Below the pieces are notes generated by a model. The model was not told where the DNA came from. It made no database searches and saw nothing but the letters and a program-made list of their open reading frames with translations. A stretch of DNA of 40,849 bases, taken from assembly GCA_020051175.1 (NCBI GenBank), contig JAGVJJ010000098.1:1-40849 (forward strand), written 5' to 3'. Below are positions 33,518-40,849 of this stretch, piece after piece; within the stretch, counting starts at the first letter, position 1; each line of letters starts with the position of its first letter. The DNA is from Bacteroidia bacterium. Its GTDB lineage: Bacteria > Bacteroidota > Bacteroidia > 2-12-FULL-35-15. The translations under genes and the position numbers were made by a program.

Positions 33518-33561
33518 TGTATTTGAACCCCAAAGCATTTTTCTATCGAATATAACTTTTG

Positions 33562-33569
33562 TATATTTG
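33562..33569 (+). promoter_or_regulatory. -7 box for the racemase-like gene
   Basis: TATATTTG matches TAnnTTTG exactly and lies 22 bases before the GTG start at 33592. A TTT run at 33538-33543 is a possible -33. The box shows that an alternative TTG start at 33559 cannot be right, because it would precede transcription. Confidence 0.5.
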
Positions 33570-33591
33570 GTTCTCATTCAAAGAAGAATCG

Positions 33592-34749
33592 GTGAAACAA
33601 AAGCCTTTAAAGGGAATAAAAATACTGGATCTCACACGGCTGTTGCCGGGACCTATGTGCACCCTGCATCTGGCAGATATGGGAGCCGAAGTTTTGAAGA
33701 TAGAAGACACCGCTGTTGGAGACTATGCACGGGTGATTCCGCCCATTCAAAATAAAAATTCATTTTTCTTTAATGCCGTTAACCGTAATAAACGTTCTGT
33801 AGCTATTGATTTTACAAAAGAGCAGGGGCGTCAGCTGTTTTTTAAATTAGCTGAAACGGCAGACGTGGTTGTAGAAAGCTTTCGTCCCGGTGTTGTTAAA
33901 AAACTGGGGATAGATTATAATTCTTTAAAAGCAATAAACCCTCGTTTAGTCTATTGCTCCATTACAGGTTATGGACAAACTGGACCGTACAGTGACATGG
34001 CGGGCCATGATCTTAATTTTTGCGCTTATGCCGGTATTCTCGACAGGCCTGGGCAAACTCCATTTATTCCTAACTTTCAGACAGGTGATATCGCAGGCGG
34101 CACCTTAAATGCAGCAATGGGAATTTTAGCAGCCCTTGTTCAGCAGAAGATGACAGGGGAAGGACAATACATTGATGTAGCAATGCTGGATGGTGTTTTG
34201 GCGCATACAACAACCTCATTGGCACAAATAGACATTTCTGAAAAAAGTTTTCTAACCGGTACCTTACCCTGTTATTCAGTATATGAAACCTCTGATAGTA
34301 AATATATGGCTTTAGGAGCTTTGGAGTTTAAATTCTGGGAAAGGTTCTGTAAAGCCGTTGACAGAGCTGATTTAATACCTTTTCACATGGTGACAGATGC
34401 TGCGGCTGAAAGTACTTTCTCCGAAGTTTCAGCTATTTTTAAAAGCAATACCCGTGACTATTGGTCCGAAAGGTTAATGAAGTATGATTGCTGCGCTTCT
34501 CCTGTATTATCAACAAAGGAAGCTATTAATAATGAGCAGGTACAGGCCAGGAATATGGTTGCAGTGAAAAATCATCCGCAGGAAGGTGATGTAAAACAAT
34601 TTGCACTACCACTTAAATTTAGCAGCTTTCAGTTTGAAATAGAGCAGTCGGCCCCTCAATTGGGACAGCACACGGAAGAAGAACTATTAAAAATAGGTTG
34701 TTCGGAACCGGAAATTAAGGAATTAAGAAAAAATAAAATTATTTTATAG
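33592..34749 (+). CDS. CoA-transferase family III protein, alpha-methylacyl-CoA racemase-like
   Basis: The protein is 385 residues from a GTG at 33592, giving (M)KQKPLKGIKILDLTRLLPG. The promoter box at 33562-33569 excludes the longer TTG form. It belongs to the CaiB/BaiF fold (LPGPMCTLHLADMGAEVLKIED, VVESFRPGVVKKLGIDY, YGQTGPYSDMAGHDLNFCAY). The His in AGHDLN and Asp in FQTGDIAGG correspond to the catalytic pair of alpha-methylacyl-CoA racemases, which supports racemase over CoA transfer. The likely role is to epimerise 2-methyl-branched acyl-CoAs so that acyl-CoA dehydrogenases can use them. An acyl-CoA dehydrogenase gene lies 0.7 kb downstream on the same strand. Confidence 0.9.
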   Translation: MKQKPLKGIKILDLTRLLPGPMCTLHLADMGAEVLKIEDTAVGDYARVIPPIQNKNSFFFNAVNRNKRSVAIDFTKEQGRQLFFKLAETADVVVESFRPGVVKKLGIDYNSLKAINPRLVYCSITGYGQTGPYSDMAGHDLNFCAYAGILDRPGQTPFIPNFQTGDIAGGTLNAAMGILAALVQQKMTGEGQYIDVAMLDGVLAHTTTSLAQIDISEKSFLTGTLPCYSVYETSDSKYMALGALEFKFWERFCKAVDRADLIPFHMVTDAAAESTFSEVSAIFKSNTRDYWSERLMKYDCCASPVLSTKEAINNEQVQARNMVAVKNHPQEGDVKQFALPLKFSSFQFEIEQSAPQLGQHTEEELLKIGCSEPEIKELRKNKIIL

Positions 34750-34788
34750 TATTTTTGAAAAGTGAACAATTGCACATAAACGGAATAA

Positions 34789-35421
34789 ATGAAAAAACTG
34801 CTCTTATTATTTGTTTGTACATACATGTCAAACCTGTATGCCCAAAAACAAATTTCACTTATTGCCAATATAGAGTATAGCAAAAACAAATTTATTTCAT
34901 ACCCTCAAACTGCTTTTGGTTTGTTGTATCGGCAAAAGCAAAACACTTATGGTGTATCGATTGACAATATTAGAAAAGACTTTAATACAATTTTTAGAGG
35001 AAATTTTTATCATATTGTTGGTGCTACAGCCTTTTACTATCGACATCTGAATAAACATAAATTGTCTGGTACATATGTAGGTGCAGAAGTTTCGTATACT
35101 CAGTTTGCTACACGTTATGGAATGAAGGTTCCATATAATGAAATAATCTATACTTATATGTGGAATTGCTTTGGTGAACCTGAGCCTTATTTACAACATC
35201 GTCAATTAAAAGTGATTCCTGTAATTGGCTATGAATATTATCCCTGTAACCGGTTTTCAATATATGCAGAAGCAGGTTATGGCCTTTTGTATTTAAAAAC
35301 AAAAGCGACTTCTTACGGTTTGGTCGACAGACCACAAACTGCATTTTCTGAAAATGCCTATGGTAATTTCAACTTTAAAATTGGCATTAAGAGTGTGTTG
35401 TATCATCGCTCAAAAGGCTAA
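34789..35421 (+). CDS. Putative outer-membrane beta-barrel protein of unknown function
   Basis: I do not recognise a named family. The 210-residue protein has a signal peptide (MKKLLLLFVCTYMSNLYAQ). Many alternating, aromatic-rich strands follow (FGLLYRQKQNTYGVSIDNI, ATAFYYRHLNKHKLSGTYVG, FSIYAEAGYGLLYLKT), and the end is FNFKIGIKSVLYHRSKG. This fits a small eight-strand barrel, though the terminal residue is not the usual aromatic. It is 39 bases after the racemase-like gene and 52 before the dehydrogenase, so it may be co-transcribed. Any functional link is unclear. Confidence 0.75.
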   Translation: MKKLLLLFVCTYMSNLYAQKQISLIANIEYSKNKFISYPQTAFGLLYRQKQNTYGVSIDNIRKDFNTIFRGNFYHIVGATAFYYRHLNKHKLSGTYVGAEVSYTQFATRYGMKVPYNEIIYTYMWNCFGEPEPYLQHRQLKVIPVIGYEYYPCNRFSIYAEAGYGLLYLKTKATSYGLVDRPQTAFSENAYGNFNFKIGIKSVLYHRSKG

Positions 35422-35473
35422 AGTAAACTGTCTTAAACTTTAAAAATTCGATTAATTCATAAATTGTAAAAAA

Positions 35474-36616
35474 ATGATCCCACGTACCTTATTTACCGAA
35501 GAGCATGAAATGCTTAGAATTGCTGTAAAAGATTTTTTTCAGAAAGAGATTGTTCCTTTCCACGACCAATGGGAAAAGGACGGACAAATATCAAGAGAAG
35601 CATGGTTAAAAGCCGGTGAAATGGGGATTCTTTGTCCTTGTGTACCTGTTGAATACGGTGGTCCGGGAGCTGATTTCCGTTACAGCACCATTATTATTGA
35701 AGAGCTTTCAAAAACCGGCTGTACTGGTCCTGGTTATTTTTTACACTCTGATATTGTTGCACCATATATCTTACATTACGGAACAGAAGAGCAGAAAAAG
35801 AAATGGCTTCCTAAAATGGTGAGTGGTGAAGTGATTACAGCCATTGCCATGAGCGAACCAGCTGCAGGTAGCGATTTACAGGGGATTAAAACCACTGCCG
35901 TAAAAAACGGTGATCATTATATCGTGAACGGTTCAAAAACATTCATTACCAACGGCTATATGTCTGACATGGTGATTGTAGTAGTAAAAACAGATCCTGC
36001 TGCAGGGGCCAAAGGTACCAGCTTGTTACTTATGGATACAAGCATGGCGGGCTATACAAAAGGTACGCCATTAAAAAAAATCGGGATGAAGGCACAAGAT
36101 ACCTGCGAATTGTTTTTCGATAATGTAAAAGTACCCTTGGATTGCCTGCTTGGTAAAGAAGGACATGGATTCAACTACCTGATGCAGGAGTTGCCACAGG
36201 AGCGTTTATTGGTAGGTATTATGGGTGTTACTACTGCGGAAACAGCGATAGAAAAAACAATTCAATACACCAAAGACCGCATCGCCTTTGGCAAACCGGT
36301 TGCTACCTATCAGAATACACGTTTTAAGCTTGCTGAGCTTGCCACTGAAACACAGATTGGAAGGGTATTTATCGACAGATGTATTGAGCTTCACCTGAAA
36401 AAGGAGCTGGATGTAACTACAGCAGCTATGCTGAAAACTGCAATGACCGATTTGCAATGCAAAGTTGTGGATGAGTGCTTACAGCTTCATGGTGGTTACG
36501 GCTATATTTGGGAATATTGGATTGCCCGTGCCTATGCGGATAGCAGGGTACAGAAAATCTATGCCGGTACCAATGAAATCATGAAAGAGATTGTTTCCAG
36601 AGCGATAATGAGTTAA
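35474..36616 (+). CDS. Acyl-CoA dehydrogenase, long-chain (LCAD)-like
   Basis: The 380-residue flavoprotein has all three acyl-CoA dehydrogenase regions. These are an N-terminal helical domain, the beta domain with AIAMSEPAAGSDLQGIKTTA and the FITNGYMSD FAD site, and the C-terminal helices with LQLHGGYGYIWEYWIARAY. The classical catalytic YEGT is YAGTNEIMKE here. That is not a defect: LCAD and isovaleryl-type enzymes carry the base elsewhere, and MQELPQERLL matches LCAD closely, including the candidate Glu in QERL. The enzyme makes trans-2-enoyl-CoA and passes electrons to ETF. It probably acts on long or branched acyl-CoAs, in keeping with the racemase-like neighbour. Confidence 0.93.
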   Translation: MIPRTLFTEEHEMLRIAVKDFFQKEIVPFHDQWEKDGQISREAWLKAGEMGILCPCVPVEYGGPGADFRYSTIIIEELSKTGCTGPGYFLHSDIVAPYILHYGTEEQKKKWLPKMVSGEVITAIAMSEPAAGSDLQGIKTTAVKNGDHYIVNGSKTFITNGYMSDMVIVVVKTDPAAGAKGTSLLLMDTSMAGYTKGTPLKKIGMKAQDTCELFFDNVKVPLDCLLGKEGHGFNYLMQELPQERLLVGIMGVTTAETAIEKTIQYTKDRIAFGKPVATYQNTRFKLAELATETQIGRVFIDRCIELHLKKELDVTTAAMLKTAMTDLQCKVVDECLQLHGGYGYIWEYWIARAYADSRVQKIYAGTNEIMKEIVSRAIMS

Positions 36617-36622
36617 ATTTTC

Positions 36623-36685
36623 AGATGTGAGATTTGGATATGAGATAATTAATTAAAAAAGTCTCACATTTCATATCTCACATCT
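36623..36685. repeat. Imperfect inverted repeat between the dehydrogenase and pyrD
   Basis: The outer arms agatgtgaga (36623-36632) and tctcacatct (36676-36685) are exact. The interior repeats gtgaga/atgaga and tctcaca/catatctca words that pair imperfectly. It fills the 80-base spacer and could end upstream transcripts. Confidence 0.7.
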
Positions 36686-36696
36686 CAATACTATTT

Positions 36697-37749
36697 ATGT
36701 ACAAAACCCTTATAAAACCGGTATTTTTCCTTTTTGAACCGGAAACGATTCACCACATTGTTTTTAAAAGTCTTAAATTCTTTTTTAAGATTCCGGGCAT
36801 TGCCCAAGTCGTGCGGAGCAATTATGTTGTGAATGATAAACGCTTGGAACGTAAGCTATTTGGTCTTACATTTCCTAATCCGGTAGGATTGGCTGCCGGT
36901 TTTGATAAAGATGCTAAATTGTTTGATGAGCTTGGGGCTTATGGATTTGGTTTTATCGAGATTGGAACACTTACACCCAAGGCTCAACCAGGTAATGAAA
37001 AACCGCGTATGTTCCGTTTGCCGGAAGATGAAGCCCTTATCAACCGCATGGGTTTTAACAATGGTGGAGTGGATGAAGCTGTGGAACGTTTAAAAAATCG
37101 TGGAACGAATATCATAATTGGTGGAAATATTGGTAAAAATAAGGTTACTCCTAATGAAGAAGCGCAGAGCGATTATGAAAAGTGCTTTGAAACCCTGTTT
37201 GATCATGTTGATTATTTTGCTGTAAATGTAAGCTCACCCAACACTCCGAATTTACGTGCCTTGCAGGACAAAGAGCCATTGACCAAACTGCTGAGCCGTT
37301 TAAAGCAACTGAATACACAGCTGGCTAGCAACAAAAAGGGGAAGGAGCGTCCTATACTCCTGAAAATAGCCCCGGATCTTACGAATGAGCAACTGGACGA
37401 TATCATTGATATTGTAAGAGAAACAAAAATTGACGGTATAATTGCCACCAATACAACTATTTCCCGCGAAGGCCTTAAAACTCCTAAATTAAGGCTGGAT
37501 GAAATAGGAATGGGGGGATTAAGTGGCAAGCCGGTAACCAAACGTGCTACAGAGGTTATCAAATACCTGAGTGATAAATCGAATAAAGCATTTCCTATTA
37601 TTGCCGTTGGCGGAATTCATACCTCTGAAGATGCTATTGAAAAACTCAATGCAGGAGCCAGTCTTGTGCAGGTATATACCGGTTTTATTTATGAAGGGCC
37701 AGGTATTGCAAAACGCATTAATAAAGGGATTCTGAAAAGTCTGAATTAG
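36697..37749 (+). CDS. pyrD: Dihydroorotate dehydrogenase (quinone), class 2
   Basis: The 350-residue protein has the class 2 N-terminal membrane-association helix ([20 protein letters not shown]) followed by the FMN barrel. Motifs seen are [37 protein letters not shown], and [14 protein letters not shown] (from about 176) with the catalytic Ser of the class. The phosphate-binding region is [15 protein letters not shown] and [11 protein letters not shown]. It oxidises dihydroorotate to orotate with menaquinone or ubiquinone in pyrimidine synthesis. It follows a repeat-bearing spacer and is itself followed by a long perfect hairpin at 37768-37822. Confidence 0.97.
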   Translation: MYKTLIKPVFFLFEPETIHHIVFKSLKFFFKIPGIAQVVRSNYVVNDKRLERKLFGLTFPNPVGLAAGFDKDAKLFDELGAYGFGFIEIGTLTPKAQPGNEKPRMFRLPEDEALINRMGFNNGGVDEAVERLKNRGTNIIIGGNIGKNKVTPNEEAQSDYEKCFETLFDHVDYFAVNVSSPNTPNLRALQDKEPLTKLLSRLKQLNTQLASNKKGKERPILLKIAPDLTNEQLDDIIDIVRETKIDGIIATNTTISREGLKTPKLRLDEIGMGGLSGKPVTKRATEVIKYLSDKSNKAFPIIAVGGIHTSEDAIEKLNAGASLVQVYTGFIYEGPGIAKRINKGILKSLN

Positions 37750-37767
37750 AATGAGTTCCCTCGCTCG

Positions 37768-37822
37768 TTTCTCGACCAGCCCGAAATGACTCGCGTGCTG
37801 TCATTTCGGGCTGGTCGAGAAA
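37768..37822. repeat. Perfect 23-bp palindrome with 9-base loop after pyrD
   Basis: The arms 37768-37790 and 37800-37822 are exact complements; the core is ctcgaccagcccgaaatgac against gtcatttcgggctggtcgag. It begins 19 bases past the pyrD stop. The word cgaccag(g/c) is shared with the elements at 38843-38864 and 1-300, suggesting one dispersed palindromic family. It could end pyrD transcription, although no poly-T tail follows. Confidence 0.95.
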
Positions 37823-37860
37823 GCAGGGCTGGGGTGTATTCGGATATGGACTGTCACGAA

Positions 37861-37893
37861 TTTCGCTTTTCTCCCTAAACATTCGTAACTTTG
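37861..37893 (+). promoter_or_regulatory. Promoter for the HMG-CoA-lyase-like gene
   Basis: TAACTTTG (37886-37893) matches TAnnTTTG. TTTC at 37861-37864, 21 bases upstream, is a near match to the -33 TTTG. The ATG is 25 bases after the box. Confidence 0.5.
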
Positions 37894-37918
37894 TTATCCT
37901 AAACCATTCGCTCCGAGA

Positions 37919-38770
37919 ATGAAACTAATAGAATGCCCCCGTGATGCCATGCAAGGCATCCACGACTTTATACCAACCGAAAAAAAAGCTGCTTATATCA
38001 ATTCTTTATTAAACGTTGGATTTGATACCATTGATTTCGGGAGCTTTGTTTCCCCGAAAGCGATCCCTCAGATGCGGGATACAGCGCAGGTACTGGAACA
38101 GCTCGATTTAAGCACTACTAAATCAAAATTACTGTCGATTATTGCCAATGTACGTGGAGCACAGGATGCTGTTGAATTTGAAGAAATCAGCTATCTGGGA
38201 TACCCTTTTTCCATTTCCGAAACTTTTCAGCAACGTAATACCAATGCCTCTATCTCAGAATCTTTATCACGTGTTGAAGAAATACAGGATTTATGTGTGC
38301 GCAATAAAAAGCAGCTGGTGGTATATATTTCAATGGCTTTCGGTAACCCTTACGGGGATGAGTGGAGCAGTGATGTAGCCATTGCCTGGACAAGACGTTT
38401 GGCGAAATTGGGTATTAAAATCATTGCACTGTCTGATACTATTGGTGTTTCCAACCCTGAAAATATTTCATTCTTATTTTCAAGGCTGGTGCCGGAGTTT
38501 CCCGGTATTCAAATTGGAGCGCACCTTCATACCACCCCTGATACATGGGAAGAAAAGGTACATGCAGCATATACCAGCGGTTGTCGCAGATTTGATAGTG
38601 CCATCAAAGGCCTGGGCGGTTGCCCGATGGCAGCAGATAAGCTCACAGGTAATATGCCGACAGAAAATTTATTGAGCTATTTTAAGAAAAAGAATATTCC
38701 TACGGGAATTGATGATAAAGCGTTTGCGGAAGCAATGATATTGGCGGGTACTACATTTCCGTTGGAATAA
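37919..38770 (+). CDS. Hydroxymethylglutaryl-CoA lyase-like enzyme
   Basis: The 283-residue protein is an HMGL-like TIM barrel. It begins MKLIECPRDAMQGIHDFIPT with the catalytic Arg (residue 8). It has FDTIDFGSFVSPKAIPQM, the metal-binding HxH in GAHLHTT (near 200-206), and GLGGCPMA with the signature Cys at 235 on the active-site loop. HMG-CoA lyase cleaves HMG-CoA to acetoacetate and acetyl-CoA in leucine degradation. Related aldol-type lyases share the fold, but the GLGGCP loop favours HMGL. With the racemase-like and dehydrogenase genes nearby it fits branched-chain amino-acid catabolism. Confidence 0.92.
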   Translation: MKLIECPRDAMQGIHDFIPTEKKAAYINSLLNVGFDTIDFGSFVSPKAIPQMRDTAQVLEQLDLSTTKSKLLSIIANVRGAQDAVEFEEISYLGYPFSISETFQQRNTNASISESLSRVEEIQDLCVRNKKQLVVYISMAFGNPYGDEWSSDVAIAWTRRLAKLGIKIIALSDTIGVSNPENISFLFSRLVPEFPGIQIGAHLHTTPDTWEEKVHAAYTSGCRRFDSAIKGLGGCPMAADKLTGNMPTENLLSYFKKKNIPTGIDDKAFAEAMILAGTTFPLE

Positions 38771-38786
38771 GTAAAACCATGAAATT

Positions 38787-38864
38787 TGTGCGTGGGTCAT
38801 ACTGAGCTTGTCGAAGTATTGGGGAAGCTTGCCACGCACACCCTTCGACCAGGCTCAGGGTGAC
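38787..38864. repeat. Intergenic imperfect palindrome of REP/BIME type
   Basis: gtcatactgagcttgtcgaa (38796-38815) pairs imperfectly with ttcgaccaggctcagggtga (38844-38863). A nested pair, tgtgcgtgg (38787-38795) and ccacgcaca (38832-38840), is perfect. The right half and its tail gtgacaacacac resemble the end of the tandem array at 300-362. No RAYT-type transposase gene is in the window. Confidence 0.85.
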
Positions 38865-38881
38865 AACACACTGTGAATTGC

Positions 38882-38917
38882 CAATAACTAATAACCAATA
38901 ACCAATAACTAATAACC
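38882..38917. repeat. Short (ccaataa)/(actaataa) repeat upstream of the hotdog gene
   Basis: Five units of caataac/taataac words end 7 bases before the ATG at 38924. They are the complement of the (ggttatt) array at 16893. Confidence 0.8.
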
Positions 38918-38923
38918 TAAGGC

Positions 38924-39409
38924 ATGAGTGCTACCAAATTCCAAAAACTGATTACCAATCCTTTTACATTCCGCTTGTATTTGCTGCAGAAACTGCCTAT
39001 GGGGCTTATTGCAGGCTTAAAGGTAACGGAGCTTAACAATGAAAGGTCCGTAGTAACAGTGAAGTACAAATGGATGACCCAGAACCCTTTTAAATCCATG
39101 TATTTCGCCTGCCAATCTATGGCGGCTGAAATGTCAACAGGAGCAATGGTAATGAATGGCATTTACAATTCAGACCCTCCCGTATCCATGCTGATTGTGA
39201 AAAATACAGCCAACTACCACAAAAAAGCCGTTGGTAAAATTACTTTTGTTTGCAATGATGGCAAGCTGATTGCTGAACACATTAAAAGGGCTCAGACCAC
39301 AGGCGAGAGTGTTTCCGTTGATACTACTTCTGTTGGTAAAAATGAAGCTGGTGAAGTGGTATCGGATTTTACATTTACCTGGTCGGTAAAAGTGAAAGCA
39401 AAGAAGTAG
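38924..39409 (+). CDS. DUF4442 / hotdog-fold thioesterase-like protein
   Basis: The 161-residue protein resembles the DUF4442 group of hotdog proteins related to PaaI thioesterases. It has AGLKVTELNNERSVVTVKYK, NPFKSMYFACQSMAAEMSTG with the usual central helix, and a beta-rich second half ending FTFTWSVKVKAKK. Members are thought to hydrolyse acyl-CoA thioesters, but substrate and activity are not established for this group. It starts 154 bases after the HMG-CoA-lyase-like gene, past two repeat elements, and ends convergent with uvrB. Confidence 0.85.
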   Translation: MSATKFQKLITNPFTFRLYLLQKLPMGLIAGLKVTELNNERSVVTVKYKWMTQNPFKSMYFACQSMAAEMSTGAMVMNGIYNSDPPVSMLIVKNTANYHKKAVGKITFVCNDGKLIAEHIKRAQTTGESVSVDTTSVGKNEAGEVVSDFTFTWSVKVKAKK

Positions 39410-39416
39410 TATTTTT

Positions 39417-39468
39417 AGCCACAGATTCACAGATTAAAAATATATCGTTAATCTGTGAATCTGTGGCT
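39417..39468. terminator. Bidirectional hairpin between convergent genes
   Basis: agccacagattcacagatta (39417-39436) is exactly complementary to 39449-39468 around a 12-base loop. On the plus strand gtttttatt follows the stem; on the minus strand aaaaatact follows. It can therefore end both the hotdog gene and uvrB. Nearly the same arm is found alone at 21202-21221. Confidence 0.85.
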
Positions 39469-39472
39469 GTTT

Positions 39473-40849
39473 TTATTTACTGCTAAACAATTTCTCCAAT
39501 GCAAACATTTCATCTCTCAAACGTGCGGCTTCGGCAAAGTCAAATGCTTTGGCTGCAGCATCCATGGCCTTACGTGTTTTTGTAATGGCTTTCTGAATTT
39601 CTTCTTTGCTCATGTACTGAACTACAGGATCGGCAGCATAATTGATAGTTTCATTTTCTACATAAGCACGCGACAGTTTTCCTTTGGAATCAACTACTAC
39701 AGAGGTCTGGCCTAAGATGGATTCTTTTGATTTGTTCAATGCTGTTGGTACCAGGCCATTTGCAAGGTTATATGCAATCTGTTTTTGGCGTCTGCGTTCA
39801 GTTTCATCTATCGTACGCTGCATAGAGCCTGTTATTGTATCGGCATACATGATTACTTTTCCATTCAGGTTACGGGCTGCACGTCCTGCTGTTTGTGTCA
39901 AAGCACGATCAGAACGTAAGAAACCTTCCTTATCCGCATCCAGTATGGCTACCAGCGATACTTCCGGTAAATCCAATCCTTCCCGTAACAAGTTAATTCC
40001 TATCAGTACATCAAACACACCAAGACGCAGCTCCTGCATTATCTGTACACGTTCCAGGGTATCTACATCGGAGTGGATGTAACGGCAGCGGATACCAATA
40101 TTTGACATGTACTTCTGCAGCTCTTCCGCCATACGCTTGGTAAGTGTGGTTACCAAAATCCTTTCATCGCGTTTTGTTACTTTATCCACTTCTTCCAGCA
40201 AATCATCAATCTGGTTGATACTCGGGCGTATCTCTATAATCGGGTCCAGTAGCCCTGTTGGACGAATAACCTGCTCTGCAATAATCCCTTCCGAGCGTTC
40301 CAGCTCGTATTCAGCCGGTGTTGCACTTACATAGATAACCTGTCCCGTCAATGCTTCAAACTCTTCGTATTTCAATGGACGGTTGTCCATTGCGGCAGGC
40401 AGTCGGAAACCATATTCAACAAGGTTTACCTTGCGGGCACGATCACCACCGTACATAGCGCGTATTTGGGGCACAGTAACATGACTCTCATCAATTACCA
40501 TCAGAAAGTCATCCGGGAAATAATCAAGCAGACAGAAAGGCCTTGAACCCGGTAAACGATGGTCAAAATAACGGGAATAGTTCTCAATACCTGAACAATA
40601 GCCCAGTTCACGCATCATCTCCAAATCGTAAGTAACACGGTCTTCCAGGCGTTTGGCCTCTAACTCTTTCCCAAGCTCTTTAAAATACTGCACCTGTTTT
40701 ACCATATCTTCCTGTATCTGGTATATAGCACCTTTCATGGTTTCCGGGCTTGTTACAAATATGTTAGCCGGATAGATAACCACGTTGTCGAGCTTTTCAA
40801 GGCTTTTGCCCGTGCTGGTTTCAAAGTATTCTATTCCTTCAATTTCATC
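39473..40849 (-). CDS. uvrB: Excinuclease ABC subunit UvrB, C-terminal part (cut by window edge)
   Basis: The reading frame is open to the right edge of the window, so the N-terminal third, with the Walker A motif, lies outside. The 458 visible residues begin [20 protein letters not shown]. They contain [16 protein letters not shown], the Walker-B-like [20 protein letters not shown], the helicase motif V/VI regions [20 protein letters not shown] and [20 protein letters not shown], and a C-terminal UVR domain ([20 protein letters not shown]) that contacts UvrC. UvrB holds damaged DNA in nucleotide excision repair. It converges with the hotdog gene over a shared hairpin. Confidence 0.97.
   Translation of the reverse strand, partial: DEIEGIEYFETSTGKSLEKLDNVVIYPANIFVTSPETMKGAIYQIQEDMVKQVQYFKELGKELEAKRLEDRVTYDLEMMRELGYCSGIENYSRYFDHRLPGSRPFCLLDYFPDDFLMVIDESHVTVPQIRAMYGGDRARKVNLVEYGFRLPAAMDNRPLKYEEFEALTGQVIYVSATPAEYELERSEGIIAEQVIRPTGLLDPIIEIRPSINQIDDLLEEVDKVTKRDERILVTTLTKRMAEELQKYMSNIGIRCRYIHSDVDTLERVQIMQELRLGVFDVLIGINLLREGLDLPEVSLVAILDADKEGFLRSDRALTQTAGRAARNLNGKVIMYADTITGSMQRTIDETERRRQKQIAYNLANGLVPTALNKSKESILGQTSVVVDSKGKLSRAYVENETINYAADPVVQYMSKEEIQKAITKTRKAMDAAAKAFDFAEAARLRDEMFALEKLFSSK

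Noticed and set aside
36540..36600. Loss of the catalytic Glu in the acyl-CoA dehydrogenase (YAGT instead of YEGT)
   Set aside because: LCAD-type enzymes have YGGT-like sequence there and use a Glu in the QERL helix, which is present.

Overview
This window looks like a chromosomal segment from a Bacteroidota member, probably near the Chitinophagales/Sphingobacteriales/Cytophagales side. That placement is inferred from gene content and not from a phylogeny. The evidence is AT-rich DNA, TAnnTTTG-type -7 promoter boxes, few clear Shine-Dalgarno sites, lipoprotein and secreted proteins of Bacteroidota type, and family-typical versions of MoxR, triple SurA/PpiC isomerases, TPR-SpoIIE phosphatases, DUF1343 and PckA. 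No rRNA, tRNA, CRISPR array or prophage was seen.

Layout: nearly everything from 385 to 26347 is on the minus strand. It runs rsmE, pckA, two paralogous membrane TPR-PP2C phosphatases separated by a complete IS1595-family insertion sequence, a MoxR ATPase, three periplasmic foldase-type proteins, guaB, a DCC-family protein, two tandem secreted YD-repeat proteins, a serpin, a signal-less periplasmic-binding-protein homologue, a cystathionine beta-synthase-type enzyme, an OmpA-like protein and a LolC/E-type permease. From 26493 to 39409 everything is on the plus strand: a DUF1343 (NamZ-like) enzyme, a small secreted protein, ffh, folD, cyanophycin synthetase, an alpha-methylacyl-CoA racemase-like enzyme, a putative outer-membrane protein, an LCAD-like acyl-CoA dehydrogenase, pyrD, an HMG-CoA-lyase-like enzyme and a DUF4442 hotdog protein. 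The window ends inside uvrB on the minus strand.

The genes are mostly housekeeping and envelope functions. The foldases (10301-14628), MoxR and the phosphatases read in the same direction with short spacings and may form one envelope-linked transcription unit. The acyl-CoA genes at 33.6-38.8 kb suggest branched-chain or amino-acid-derived acyl-CoA catabolism.

The most unusual content is repetitive. Gene borders carry many perfect or near-perfect inverted repeats, and most are built from short words peculiar to each locus. In two cases similar repeat DNA sits inside a gene in frame: about 60 codons in the catalytic domain of one phosphatase, and the signal-peptide region of a SurA-like foldase. 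The IS at 5475-6906 is well resolved, with 24/25-bp terminal inverted repeats, an 8-bp target duplication, an intact transposase and two small passenger ORFs. I saw no clearly novel multi-gene system. The repeat invasions and the IS passengers are the best leads.
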